The notes: generated from the letters alone by a model not told the origin. Shown: positions 51,548-59,979, numbered from the stretch's first letter. The stretch is DNA of 64,000 nt from Acidimicrobiia bacterium UBA5794 (GCA_002418265.1 DIDS01000010.1:192882-256881); one strand, 5' to 3'. Program-made: numbers and translations.

Positions 51548-53604
51548 CAGCCCGGTCCTTGATACCGATCTTCCCGGTCCGGGATGGCTATCGAGTCGTT
51601 GGCGCGATTCCGATCGCAGTTCCCGTGTCAAAGGTGAGCCTCAGTGTTCTAGTTGAAGAGCAGTCGGAGATTCTTGACTCATCGCGATTCCTCATGGCAT
51701 TCATGGACGAGGGAATCGACCGGCCTGATGAGCTCGCGAGGCTGATGGGACTGACCAATTCGCTCATGGAAACGGTCATAAGACAGGCGTACATGTCAGG
51801 TTTCGTGTTTCCGATGTCAGATGGAACTGTAAGTCTTACTCTTCATGGTCGGGAGGCACTATCCGGGACGACAAGGCTGGAGGTCTCGACTGATAGGGTG
51901 GATCTGGGCGTCGACCGAATGACGGGACAAGTCTTCGGTTGGACGGACGTGGAACGACATCTCAAGATCAAGCAACGAGATCTCAACCGTCTCGTAGACG
52001 ACGGCGAGATTGTGGCGGTGCCTCATCCTGCCCGACCGCCAACGCTGGAACAGCTCACTGCGGTCGACTCTGGAACCGTGAGCGTAGTTTCCGAGATTGT
52101 TAGCACTTCAGGGAGACCCCGTCGGCTTGTCGAAGCAGTGTCGATTGAGGGAAACGTCGAACGGTTCTACCGTACAGACGCGCTCGCCCTTCGTGTCATG
52201 CCGGTTGAGGGTGGAGAGCGAGAGTGGGACTTTCTGATTAACGGCACGCTCTCGGAAACCCACGCACAAGGGTTCCTCACGATCCAGGAAAAGAGGAGCC
52301 GCACGATTCTCCCCGAGCCACCCCCGCATCCGCTCGACCAGTTCGAGCAGGTGCTCGAACTCGGAGAGATCGACAGATTGGATTTGTTCGCACGAGAAAA
52401 GCTGGTCGAGCGGCTAACACTCACCGAAAGGCAGCGAGACCTAGAAACGCGGTCAGTGAACGCTCCCTCCGATACCGACATATCAAGTCTCGCATCCGCA
52501 CTAGCCGAGATTACGAGCAGTCTGGAGGCCGAGCCTTCGCTCGATCCGCTCGATTTGCCAGAGGTTCTGGAGGTCCATCAGCATCGGCCGTTCCTCATGG
52601 GCCAGCTGGACGTTGCCGAGTATCGAGCTTTGATCGTGTCGCCATGGGTGACGAATAATGCTTTCGATCGTGAGGTCGAGTCGTCTGTGCGACGCGCTCT
52701 TGCCCGAGGTGTTCACGTTTCGATTCGTTACGGTTACGAGGAGAAGGGGGTCGCGCCGTCGATTGAGTCAAGGCTTGATCAGCTGGCCCAAACCTTCCAG
52801 AATTTTGACCATCACGATCTCGGAAATTCTCACGTCAAACTATTTGCGGTCGACGATCGATTCGTGACCGGGGGTTCCTTCAACTGGCTCTCATTTCGAG
52901 GTTCACCCGATCGAACATTCCGCGATGAACTCAGTTTCATTATCACGAAAAAGGACATCGTGGATACGAAGTTCGCGCAGTACCTTGACGATGACATCTA
53001 CCTCGCGACCCGACCAACTCAAGAGAAGCTAGGAACCGAGATTGAGGGGGTCGTCTTCGTTGAGGGTTGGACGGACAAGAGATTCTTTGAGATAACTGCA
53101 GCAAGAGCGGACCGCGAGGATCTGCTTGAGGGTATCGATGTTCGATTCGAGCCTCCTGGGGCGAAAGGTGCCGCGGGAGCCATAATCGCCTTCACGCACA
53201 ACAATCCAGACATCCCGGCGATCGCCGTGTTCGATTCGGACGACATCGGCCAGGCCGCCGCGAGGCATGTAAAGGACTATGCCACCGGCGGACCGAAGTC
53301 GGTCGTGTCATATGGAGATGCATACGGAGCTCATCGGTCGGACGTCGAAGCCGAGCATCTGTTTCCACCGGCACTCGTTCAGCGCTTCGTCGACGAGAGC
53401 GGTGGAAATTCTGTCATCGACGCCTCCCGGAAGAATAGGAAGACAGGAGAGATGATCTACGACATCAACCGGGAGTCTAAGGATGCTTTCGTTGAGTGGG
53501 TTGAAGCGCACATCGAGCCTGAAGACACGCAGCTTTGGCTGGTGATCCTTAAACTCGTCCGGGATCGACTTGGTCTTGCTACGTCGGACATCGAGGACTC
53601 CTGA
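51544..53604 (+). CDS. mkoB: PLD-TOPRIM protein (Mokosh type I MkoB-like)
   Basis: This 686-residue partner overlaps the kinase-helicase gene (ATGA). Residues about 1-340 are alpha/beta material with a winged-helix-like stretch (DEGIDRPDELARLMGLTNSLMETVIRQAYMSGFVF) and no family I know. Residues about 355-490 form a phospholipase D-type nuclease half, with one HKD motif, SHVKLFAVDDRFVTGGSFNW, near 430. A single motif implies a dimeric active site. Residues about 505-600 look like a TOPRIM domain: VFVEGWTDKRFFE (the Glu motif) and AIAVFDSDDIG (the DxD motif) near 564, as in OLD/Gabija nucleases. Two nuclease folds in one chain are noteworthy. Expected role: nucleic-acid cleavage triggered by the partner during phage infection. 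Confidence 0.8.
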   Translation: MTARSLIPIFPVRDGYRVVGAIPIAVPVSKVSLSVLVEEQSEILDSSRFLMAFMDEGIDRPDELARLMGLTNSLMETVIRQAYMSGFVFPMSDGTVSLTLHGREALSGTTRLEVSTDRVDLGVDRMTGQVFGWTDVERHLKIKQRDLNRLVDDGEIVAVPHPARPPTLEQLTAVDSGTVSVVSEIVSTSGRPRRLVEAVSIEGNVERFYRTDALALRVMPVEGGEREWDFLINGTLSETHAQGFLTIQEKRSRTILPEPPPHPLDQFEQVLELGEIDRLDLFAREKLVERLTLTERQRDLETRSVNAPSDTDISSLASALAEITSSLEAEPSLDPLDLPEVLEVHQHRPFLMGQLDVAEYRALIVSPWVTNNAFDREVESSVRRALARGVHVSIRYGYEEKGVAPSIESRLDQLAQTFQNFDHHDLGNSHVKLFAVDDRFVTGGSFNWLSFRGSPDRTFRDELSFIITKKDIVDTKFAQYLDDDIYLATRPTQEKLGTEIEGVVFVEGWTDKRFFEITAARADREDLLEGIDVRFEPPGAKGAAGAIIAFTHNNPDIPAIAVFDSDDIGQAAARHVKDYATGGPKSVVSYGDAYGAHRSDVEAEHLFPPALVQRFVDESGGNSVIDASRKNRKTGEMIYDINRESKDAFVEWVEAHIEPEDTQLWLVILKLVRDRLGLATSDIEDS

Positions 53605-53958
53605 TCGCTATAGAGAATTGGCGATGGCTATCAAAGGGTCCAGGCCGTTCGAGGAACCCCTGCGGTGGAGGGCGAGTGTACAAGGCGAGATACGACGCGA
53701 CATGATGCGAAAGGCTGCTCACGGATAATCGCTCATATGCCGTATGACGCTCGGGTTCTGGCGAGAATGGTTGATCTTGCTGGACATGGGATGACATTTG
53801 TATCGGACTATTTATCCGCTTCTCCTGGTTCAAGTCCCACTCTCGGAGCCGAGATAGCCCTTACGTCACACGATTTGTAGTGGGAGCCTTCCGCCGACTC
53901 GTGACTTCGTGGCAGGATTCGTGCTCACGGTCAAAGTTGACCACGAGCGGAGCCAGCA
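53605..53958. other. Gap without a supported gene
   Basis: No convincing gene lies in this 354-base stretch. A 34-codon frame from ATG 53624 and a 71-codon frame from 53665 have neither ribosome sites nor protein-like composition. The stretch may hold the promoter of the 53959 gene. AT content rises slightly compared with the chromosomal backbone. Confidence 0.5.
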
Positions 53959-54627
53959 ATGAGCGATGAGATATCCGACTTCGAGTCGTATCCAAGGGTG
54001 GTTCCGCCACCTGCGATAGCCACACAGGTTGCGGATGTCTACTCGCTGTATCAAGACTTCGTTCTGATTGCGGCGTGGTGCGAGATGATTGAAGAAACTG
54101 ACACCGAGGACAACCCCGACGGTGGAGTCATCACTCTTGGCCTTTGGCGTGCCGCTTGTATCACGTATCGAAGGTGTTGGGATCCGACTGGCCGGAGCGC
54201 CATCGACAAGAGCCAGACACGTATGAACCTGTTGGATTCATGGCTTGATCAGTGTGGCATTCAGCATGCGCGTGACACCCATCAGAGGATTGTGAAACAG
54301 GCCGACAAGAACGCCGCCCATCGTGTTGACGATTCTGAGCAGTACCAAGTGGCTGTGTTCCTGGCCCCGTCAACCGAGCCACCTGCCGTGAAGGGTGTAG
54401 CAACGTTCGCGGCAGTCCTATCGGCTGAAATGGACTTGGTTCCTCGACTGGTAGAGCTAGCGAACGCACTTGCGGCCGTTATATGGGTGGAGGTCGAACG
54501 CGGGTACGACATCATCAGAGAATTGGCTGAGCAAGACGGTGTTGAAAATCTGTATCAGTGGGCAAAGATGCCTGAGTCGGGGGAGTACCAAGAGTTTCGA
54601 GACCGAGGCATTGGTCGAAGCGTCTGA
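53959..54627 (+). CDS. Island cargo protein of unknown function
   Basis: This 222-residue acidic, soluble protein (MSDEISDFESYPRVVPPPAIATQV) resembles no family I can name. It is predicted to be mostly helical, with Trp-rich segments (IAAWCEMIEETD, LGLWRAACITYRRCWDPTG) and a C-terminal helical half (LSAEMDLVPRLVELANALAAVIWVEVERGYDIIREL). The WDPTGRSAIDKSQTRMNLLDSWL region has the feel of HEPN-like or toxin-neutralising helical bundles, but no RxxxxH motif is evident, so I do not claim that. It follows the defence-like operon on the same strand with a 354-base gap and is probably a separate unit. Confidence 0.65.
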   Translation: MSDEISDFESYPRVVPPPAIATQVADVYSLYQDFVLIAAWCEMIEETDTEDNPDGGVITLGLWRAACITYRRCWDPTGRSAIDKSQTRMNLLDSWLDQCGIQHARDTHQRIVKQADKNAAHRVDDSEQYQVAVFLAPSTEPPAVKGVATFAAVLSAEMDLVPRLVELANALAAVIWVEVERGYDIIRELAEQDGVENLYQWAKMPESGEYQEFRDRGIGRSV

Positions 54628-54933
54628 GCCAAGATTCGGTCATCTGCGTATTAAGCCTGTGATGACGTCGACGGTTTCGAAGGTGTCCCCGATGTCGTCG
54701 ATACGATCAGATTTGTCCAACCGTATGTCGCATCTCAATCTCAGCCATTGCCGGTGGCGTCCCCCTGTCTTTACGCTAGAAGCCGAGTACGATGCTCTCT
54801 GTGTGACAGCATTGGGAGTTCGCAGCCCACCCATCGGCTATGGGCATATCCACACACGGGGCTGTCTTGGTGAGGGAGGACTTCCAGAGTGGGCATTTGG
54901 AATACGAGTCGCCGAGAGGTTGGGTGGGTATGG
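54628..54933. other. Gap without a supported gene
   Basis: This 306-base stretch between two convergent island genes contains no open frame with family similarity and no clear hairpin terminator. Short frames on the plus strand read through it and into the SHOCT gene antisense and are not credible. Confidence 0.5.
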
Positions 54934-55389
54934 TCAATTGTCGAGTAGTTTCATCTTCTGTTTTTCGTATTCGTCGTCTGTGATGAGGCCGTCGTCACGG
55001 AGCGAGGCCAGCTCTCTGATTTCCGCTGCTACGCCTTTGGGAGCGCTTTCTCCGGTCTCAGTCGACCTCAGTGCAATCATCTTGGTTTGGACTTCGTCTC
55101 GCATTTGTTCGAACGCAAGGAGTTGCCCTGCATCGAACTCCACCTCGTACGGGTCGTTGTGTTCAAAGAATGTGCCCCGAGCTGAGGGTTGGCCTACATC
55201 GAATCTGAGTGAGCCGACCTTCGTCCACCGTTTCGGGTCCGTCCATTGCAGCGACTTGATGGATGCGATTGCAATGGTCAGCTCGGATTGGTCGGGATAC
55301 ATCAGCTTCGCCATCTTCGAGACGAATCGAATGTGAACGTCGGTCTCGGTTAGCTGAACTTGTGAGTACTTGGCCTGTGTCCAGTCCAT
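54934..55389 (-). CDS. SHOCT-domain protein
   Basis: The ATG at 55389 follows GGAGGG at 5 bases and yields 151 residues (MDWTQAKYSQVQLTETDVHIRF). The N-terminal 115 residues look like a PH-like or beta-rich domain (KLMYPDQSELTIAIASIKSLQW, FEHNDPYEVEFDAGQLLAFEQMRDEV). The C-terminus is a typical SHOCT motif, EIRELASLRDDGLITDDEYEKQKMKLL, a short helical oligomerisation module. Such PH-like plus SHOCT proteins are common in actinobacterial accessory DNA; the function is unknown. Its upstream end abuts the left end of the IS481 element. Confidence 0.8.
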   Translation of the reverse strand: MDWTQAKYSQVQLTETDVHIRFVSKMAKLMYPDQSELTIAIASIKSLQWTDPKRWTKVGSLRFDVGQPSARGTFFEHNDPYEVEFDAGQLLAFEQMRDEVQTKMIALRSTETGESAPKGVAAEIRELASLRDDGLITDDEYEKQKMKLLDN

Positions 55390-55520
55390 GCAGTCCCTCC
55401 TCGAAACGCAGCCTAGCTGTGACAACCGGGGACGTTGTCCCTGGGTGGATGGTGTGATTGGTTGAGCCCTCCGACGAGACTGTGGGTTATTGGACTCACG
55501 GCTCAGAAGGAGGGCTCGTA

Positions 55521-56315
55521 GTGAACGCTACAACACGTAGGCAACATTCGAATGCGCCGTTCACACCTGAGGGGCGTCGCCGTATGGTGGCGTGCGTCTT
55601 GGATCAGGGATGGACGATTGTTACGACAGCGGAACGGTTTCAGGTTGACGCAAAGACGGTGCGCAAGTGGCGTGACCGGTTCCTCACTGAAGGGGTTGAA
55701 GGTCTTGAGGATCGCTCGTCACGACCTCATCGGTCACCGAATCGGACGTCGAGGCGGCTGCGGCGCCGGGTAATCCATCTTCGTCAGAAGCGCCGTTGGG
55801 GTGCCGACCACATTGCACACAAGGTTGGGTTGGCTGCTTCGACGGTGCAGAGCATTCTCAACGCTGCAGGTGTGGGTCGTTTGGATCGTGGCGATCGGGC
55901 AACCCGGAGAGAACCCGTTAGGCGCTATCAGCGAGACACCCCTGGTGAACTCATCCATGTCGATATCAAGAAACTTGGCGGGATCCCTGATGGCGGCGGG
56001 TGGAAGACACGAGGCCGCGGCTACAGCCGTGATGGCGTGAAATCACGCCAGGTCGGATACCGCTACATCCACACCGCCATAGATGACCGTACCCGTATTG
56101 CATACTCAGAGATCCTCGACAACGAACAAGCCGTCACCGCTGCAGGGTTCTGGAGAAGGGCTGCAGCGTGGTACGTCTCGATAGGGATCACACCCCAGCG
56201 GGTGATCACCGACAACGGATCGTGCTACCGCTCCGGATTGTGGCACCGCGCGTGTGCCCAAACCGGCACCACGGTTAAAAAGACACGGCCGTATCGGCCA
56301 CAGACCAACGGGAAA
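55521..56315 (+). pseudogene. IS481-family transposase, 5' part (interrupted)
   Basis: The GTG at 55521 follows AAGGAGGG. The product shows an N-terminal HTH (WTIVTTAERFQVDAKTVRKWRDRFLTEG) and an rve core, with the first catalytic Asp in GELIHVDIKKLG and the second in RVITDNGSCYRSG. The frame reaches RPYRPQTNGK at 56315 and is then broken by the IS110 element. The missing catalytic Glu and C-terminus resume in the same frame at 57653 (IERFHRIL). The transposase is therefore inactive. The element is about 55456-57872; GATTGG and CCAATC at these ends are only a weak terminal repeat. Confidence 0.9.
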
Positions 56316-56544
56316 GTATGTGATGATTGCGGTGACGCAGCATCGGGTTGGTCTGACTCAGGTCAAAGTGTGACCGTGGTGTCCTTCGTTCGATCTGTCG
56401 ACCAGCCCAGGTGCTGCGTCACGACGCGTTCCGGCCGGACGGCTCTGACCTGATAGGAGCTTGGCGAAAGCCCCGTCACAGACTTGTCGATCCGCTCGAC
56501 CGGTCGCTCACCGTCAGAACCGACCTAACGGGAGCAGATCAATC
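56316..56544 (+). ncRNA. Candidate IS110 bridge RNA region
   Basis: By analogy with IS621, the long left flank of IS110-group elements encodes a structured RNA with donor- and target-pairing loops. This flank contains a possible hairpin, GGTCA-AAGTG-TGACC (about 56361-56375), and GCTTGGCGAAAGCC (56459-56472). AACGGGA (56527-56533) also repeats seven bases of the target next to the left junction. These are suggestive only; no covariance comparison was possible. Confidence 0.45.
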
Positions 56545-57639
56545 ATGACAAACCCAGCAACAAATGTCATCGGCGGAGTTGATACCCATAAGCACGTCCA
56601 TCACGCGGCAATAGTGACTGCGACGGGGGAGCTCGTGGCCACAGCGGAGTTTCGAGCCGACCGCGGTGGATACCGTGAGCTTCTCGCCTGGATGAAGAGC
56701 TACGGCTCGATACAGTCCATCGGTGTTGAAGGCACCGGTTCTTACGGAGCAGCTCTCACCCAGTTCCTCGTCAACGCCGGTCATCGAGTGGTCGAGGTCA
56801 ACCGGCCAAACCCGTCGGCTCGTCGGGCTGATGGCAAGTCCGACCGTCTCGATGCCGAACAGGCAGCTCGAGCTGTGTTGGGGAAGACAGCCACCGCAGT
56901 CCCCAAAGACAAGACCGGACCGGTCGAGGTCATTCGTATTCTGAGAGTTACCCGCTCCAGCGCTGTTAAGGCCCGCAGTCAGGCGTTCAACACGCTTCAC
57001 GGGATCACCATTGGGGCACCGTCCCCGCTCCGAGATGAACTCATCGAGTTGACCAAACGAACCCTGGTTAACCGGTGCTTGGGTCTCCGTCCCGAAACCG
57101 CCCAACTCATCGGACTCACAAGCGACCCAGACCGGCTGCTGGTCGCTGCAACCAAGACAACTCTCCGTGATCTCGCACGAAGGTGGAAGGCCCTCGACAA
57201 CGAGATCAAACAACTCAGCCGTCAAATCAAGGACCTTGTTGAACTGGTTTCCCCCGAACTCGTTGAACTGTTCGGCGTCGGCACCGAACTCGCCGGTCAA
57301 TTCCTCGTCACCGCCGGTGACAACCCGGGGAGGATCCGCAACGAGGCGGCCTTCGCCAAACTCTGTGGAGTTGCACCACAACCCGCCAGCAGCGGACGCA
57401 CCAACGGCCGCCACCGGCTCAGCAGGAGCGGAGACCGCGCCGCCAACAGCGCCCTCTACACCGTCACCATCGTGCGGATGCGACACCACGCCCCAACAAT
57501 CGAATACGTCCAACGACGAACAGCAGAAGGCCTCACCAAACGAGAAATCATCCGCTGCCTCAAGCGATACATCGCCCGTGAGGTCTTCAAAGCACTACCC
57601 CGAACCGACTCAGAACAATCCCTCCCCAAAGCCGCTTGA
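56545..57639 (+). CDS. IS110-family transposase (DEDD recombinase)
   Basis: The ATG at 56545 gives 364 residues. The N-terminal RuvC-like DEDD domain shows GGVDTHKHVHHAAIV (first Asp), VEGTGSYGAALTQFL (Glu) and GKSDRLDAEQAARAVL (the two later Asp). The C-terminal Transposase_20 domain contains AKLCGVAPQPASSGRTNGRHRLSRSGDRAANSALY, with the Ser that acts as a nucleophile in IS110 recombinases. The frame is intact and the element may be mobile. GGGAG lies 11 bases before the start. Insertion into the IS481 transposase shows that it arrived later. Confidence 0.94.
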   Translation: MTNPATNVIGGVDTHKHVHHAAIVTATGELVATAEFRADRGGYRELLAWMKSYGSIQSIGVEGTGSYGAALTQFLVNAGHRVVEVNRPNPSARRADGKSDRLDAEQAARAVLGKTATAVPKDKTGPVEVIRILRVTRSSAVKARSQAFNTLHGITIGAPSPLRDELIELTKRTLVNRCLGLRPETAQLIGLTSDPDRLLVAATKTTLRDLARRWKALDNEIKQLSRQIKDLVELVSPELVELFGVGTELAGQFLVTAGDNPGRIRNEAAFAKLCGVAPQPASSGRTNGRHRLSRSGDRAANSALYTVTIVRMRHHAPTIEYVQRRTAEGLTKREIIRCLKRYIAREVFKALPRTDSEQSLPKAA

Positions 57640-57652
57640 CAAACATAGGAGC

Positions 57653-57841
57653 ATCGAACGGTTCCACCGCATCCTGCTCGAAGAATGGGCCTACATACGG
57701 CCCTGGACCTCAGACAGCCAACGCACCGTGGCCTACGACGGGTTCATCCACTTCTACAATCACCACAGAGACCACGGATCGCTCGGATGGGCAACACCAA
57801 CCAGCATCCTCAAGGACAACCTCCCCGAAGAGCACACCTAG
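57653..57841 (+). pseudogene. IS481-family transposase, 3' part
   Basis: This is the displaced C-terminus of the transposase that starts at 55521. It runs from IERFHRILLEEWAY, with the catalytic Glu, to FYNHHRDHGSLGWATPTSILK and the stop at 57841. The reading frame matches the 5' part once the IS110 element is removed. Joined, the two parts would give about 327 residues, a normal IS481 length. Confidence 0.9.
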
Positions 57842-57872
57842 CCGACCCCCATTTGAGCTTTTCTAGCCAATC

Positions 57873-58200
57873 GGGTCGCAGTATTGCCGATGCTAATGAG
57901 GTGGCTTGCATGTACGTGCCTCAGGTCGTACAGGCGTGCCTTCCTCAGGCTCATCCGCTTCACCAGGCTTACGAAGTGGGTGGAGAAGGCATTGGGGTCA
58001 AGTGGGCGCCCATCTCGGATGAGAAGACCAGCGAGTTTGCGGTCACATCCCAGCCTGTTGAAGCCATCGACGTTCCTGATGTTGCAGTAGCTGGTGCCAT
58101 CACTGCACCTCGACGGTCCTCACATCGAGGGTGATGGTGCGCGTCACAGCCTTCGTCTTTGGGTCACCGAGCACAACTAGTTCCTGCGTGACCAGAACTC
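57873..58200 (-). pseudogene. Decayed tyrosine recombinase, truncated by IS481
   Basis: On the minus strand, the first fragment VVLGDPKTKAVTRTITLD is the beta-hairpin segment of integrases (xPKTxxSxRTIxL). It ends at a TGA near 58103. A second frame then reads DGRPLDPNAFSTHFVSLV and ARLYDLRHVHASHLISIG, which contains the catalytic R-H and H of the C-terminal domain. The end of the gene, with the Tyr, is cut off by the IS481 right end. The frame change and truncation show it is dead. It differs clearly from the integrase at 59879, so a second mobile element once resided here. The gap 58201-58261 holds nothing. Confidence 0.75.
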
Positions 58201-58261
58201 ACCAGCCCCTTTCTGACGGTCGCTACCCGACCCACTTCGGGACTGTGCCACCCCTCTCGGC

Positions 58262-58798
58262 TTATCCGTTAGCCTTTGTGGTCAACGTGCCGACCGTTCC
58301 TATGGCTGCACCTACGATTCCAATAGCAATGAGCCACAGTCCGACCCCGATGCTGGCACTGCCTACGTCGGAATCCACGAGTTGAATGACTTCCAACGTC
58401 GATTGGAACGCTAAGTAGGCGACCAACCCTGCTGCTGCGGTGAAGAACGCCCCAGCGACAGAAGCACCTGGTGTGCGTCCCATTAAGAGGACGACCAAGC
58501 CAGTGGCTGCAATCATTGCTCCGAGAATGAGCGTGATGATGCCGTCACCTTCGGTTCCGTTCACGTTGATTGTGCCCACGAACGGGAGAATGGCAGTACG
58601 CCACGGCATGATGGAGCCGACCGCTATCAAAGCACCCGAGGCGATGGTGACAATGGCGAGCATCCTCAGCCGTGTCGATGTCTCGGTGACTGGCGTTGTG
58701 TCACTTGATGCGGTCACAAACGGGTGCCCACAGTTGGGACAATGTGCAGCTTGGTCGGATACATCGTGGCTGCATTCAGGGCAGGTGATGAGTGCCAT
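58262..58798 (-). CDS. Zinc-ribbon membrane protein
   Basis: The ATG at 58798 follows AGGAGGGAAGG. The 178-residue product has an N-terminal rubredoxin-like zinc ribbon, CPECSHDVSDQAAHCPNCGHPF (two CxxC knuckles). A short Thr-rich linker and four hydrophobic segments follow (LAIVTIASGALIAVGSI, ILGAMIAATGLVVLL, VAGAFFTAAAGLVAYLA, IGVGLWLIAIGIVGAAIGTVG). Such proteins are frequent in Actinobacteria and have no assigned function. It is an island gene with no evident partner. Confidence 0.85.
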   Translation of the reverse strand: MALITCPECSHDVSDQAAHCPNCGHPFVTASSDTTPVTETSTRLRMLAIVTIASGALIAVGSIMPWRTAILPFVGTINVNGTEGDGIITLILGAMIAATGLVVLLMGRTPGASVAGAFFTAAAGLVAYLAFQSTLEVIQLVDSDVGSASIGVGLWLIAIGIVGAAIGTVGTLTTKANG

Positions 58799-59056
58799 GC
58801 CTTCCCTCCTTGTTTGCTGGCACGGTACCCAATCCAGACCTCAGGCTGCAACGACCACATAGGGCGCAGCCTCACCCCTTGTGCGCTTCGATGCTCGCAG
58901 AAGAAGACCCCATCGAACCTGATGCGACCTTCCCAACTCGACCGGGAAACCTCGGGACTATCGTCTTGTGGAGGTCGCTGGCGTTCAGACGGTTCGCAGC
59001 GACAATCTCGGGACTGATATCACACGCTGACGTGCAGACAGGTGCGTCATTCCTCG

Positions 59057-59629
59057 CTAGCCATCCGAGTCGAGGGGCGGAATCTCCCAGCCCTCGCAGA
59101 CGGTAAGGTCGGCAGAATTAATCGTGTCGGATGCTCTGGCTTGTGCCTCCTGTGCGGCTTCGATGCCCGTGATGCTGAGCACTCTGAGTGCATCGGACAT
59201 CTCGTACAGCGCCTCGGCCTTCAGTTGCATACCCTTCCAGACTCGAAATACGGGACCGACCATTTCAGGGGGAGGGTCGCCCATCGCAGCCAACTGCAAC
59301 ACCTTCTCCTCATACCCGAGGGCGAGTTGGTACAACTCGTCGGCTCCCTCGTCGGTAGTCATCGAATCACCGGTAACCGCCGAAAGCACACCGAAGACCC
59401 CGAAGTCAATTGAGTCAATCCGGTAGTCCCAAATCGCGTCTGCGAATGCGATGCATTCGGCAATGCCCTCGGTTGTTGTTGTGGCGAGTGTTGTACTCGT
59501 CGGTATCGTGGACGAAGGTGGAGGCTCCGTAGTTGTGGCGGTCGAGGCCGACCCGGAACACGCAGTGAGTATGAGGGAACTCCCATGGCGACCGCCCCTG
59601 CCCTGTAGGTGCTCATACTGATGCACCAT
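59057..59629 (-). CDS. Putative lipoprotein, 5' end possibly frameshifted
   Basis: The product contains a lipobox, LILTACSGS, a Thr/Pro/Ser-rich linker (TTTEPPPSSTIPTSTTLATTTTEG) and a helical domain (IAECIAFADAIWDYRIDSIDFG, DEGADELYQLALGYEEKVLQLAAMG). A proper signal peptide is missing in this frame (MVHQYEHLQGRGGRHGSS). The neighbouring frame on the same strand reads MSTYRAGAVAMGV just upstream and would supply one. A one-base indel near 59580 is therefore likely, either real decay or a sequence error. The domain itself is unknown. The gap 58799-59056 contains no gene I can support. Confidence 0.6.
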   Translation of the reverse strand: MVHQYEHLQGRGGRHGSSLILTACSGSASTATTTEPPPSSTIPTSTTLATTTTEGIAECIAFADAIWDYRIDSIDFGVFGVLSAVTGDSMTTDEGADELYQLALGYEEKVLQLAAMGDPPPEMVGPVFRVWKGMQLKAEALYEMSDALRVLSITGIEAAQEAQARASDTINSADLTVCEGWEIPPLDSDG

Positions 59630-59828
59630 ACTCGCCCACGTGGTGATGCCAGCTTCCTAATCGAACCTTCACGAGGCGCCCTACGACCGAGCACAAACAT
59701 GACAACGAAAGAGATTGGATGTGGATGATTGAGGCTGATTCGTGGCAACTTCGTGGCACGAGGCACGAATCCTGACAATTCTCCACGGGTCTCCACAAGT
59801 TTTCGCCAAGGTGTCAGAAACCGACTGT

Positions 59829-59979
59829 TAGTCCGTAGGTTGCACGTTCGAGTCATGCCGGGTGTGCCGAAGAGATCCCTACGTACCAAGGGTTCTGGTT
59901 CGAGGCGTGAAGTCGACAACGGTGCCCAGAACGCGCTCAGGACGCCTTTTGGTCACAAAAAGTGCGTCGAGGCGGTCCA
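59829..59979 (+). repeat. Right copy of tRNA-end/integrase-end duplication (att)
   Basis: This copy carries the 23-bp core at 59832-59854 and a slightly decayed T arm and acceptor end (GCACG-TTCGAGT-CATGC, CGGGTGT). It runs directly into the stop codon of the intact integrase. The tRNA 5' half is absent, so it is not a tRNA gene. The stretch 59630-59828 before it holds nothing recognisable. Confidence 0.85.

Larger units (their letters stand above)
56316..57652 (+). mobile_element. IS110-family insertion inside IS481
   Basis: The element lies exactly between two codons of the IS481 transposase (Lys265 and the following Ile), leaving no obvious target duplication and no terminal inverted repeats, as expected for IS110. 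It has about 229 non-coding bases on the left and only 13 on the right of its single gene. Long left and short right flanks match the IS110 group, in which the left flank encodes the bridge RNA. Boundaries are uncertain by one or two bases, because the target codon may have been ATC or GTC. Confidence 0.85.

Noticed and set aside
53624..53880. 34- and 71-codon frames after the PLD gene
   Set aside because: There is no ribosome site, the composition is not protein-like and there is no support from neighbours.
58792..59106. Possible MFS-transporter fragment (LWRSLAFRRFAATISGLIS)
   Set aside because: The resemblance is confined to about 20 residues, there is no hydrophobic follow-up, and the frame overlaps the end of the lipoprotein gene.
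59829..59875. A second tRNA-Arg gene
   Set aside because: Only the 3' half is present and its acceptor and T-arm positions are mutated; it is an attachment-site copy.
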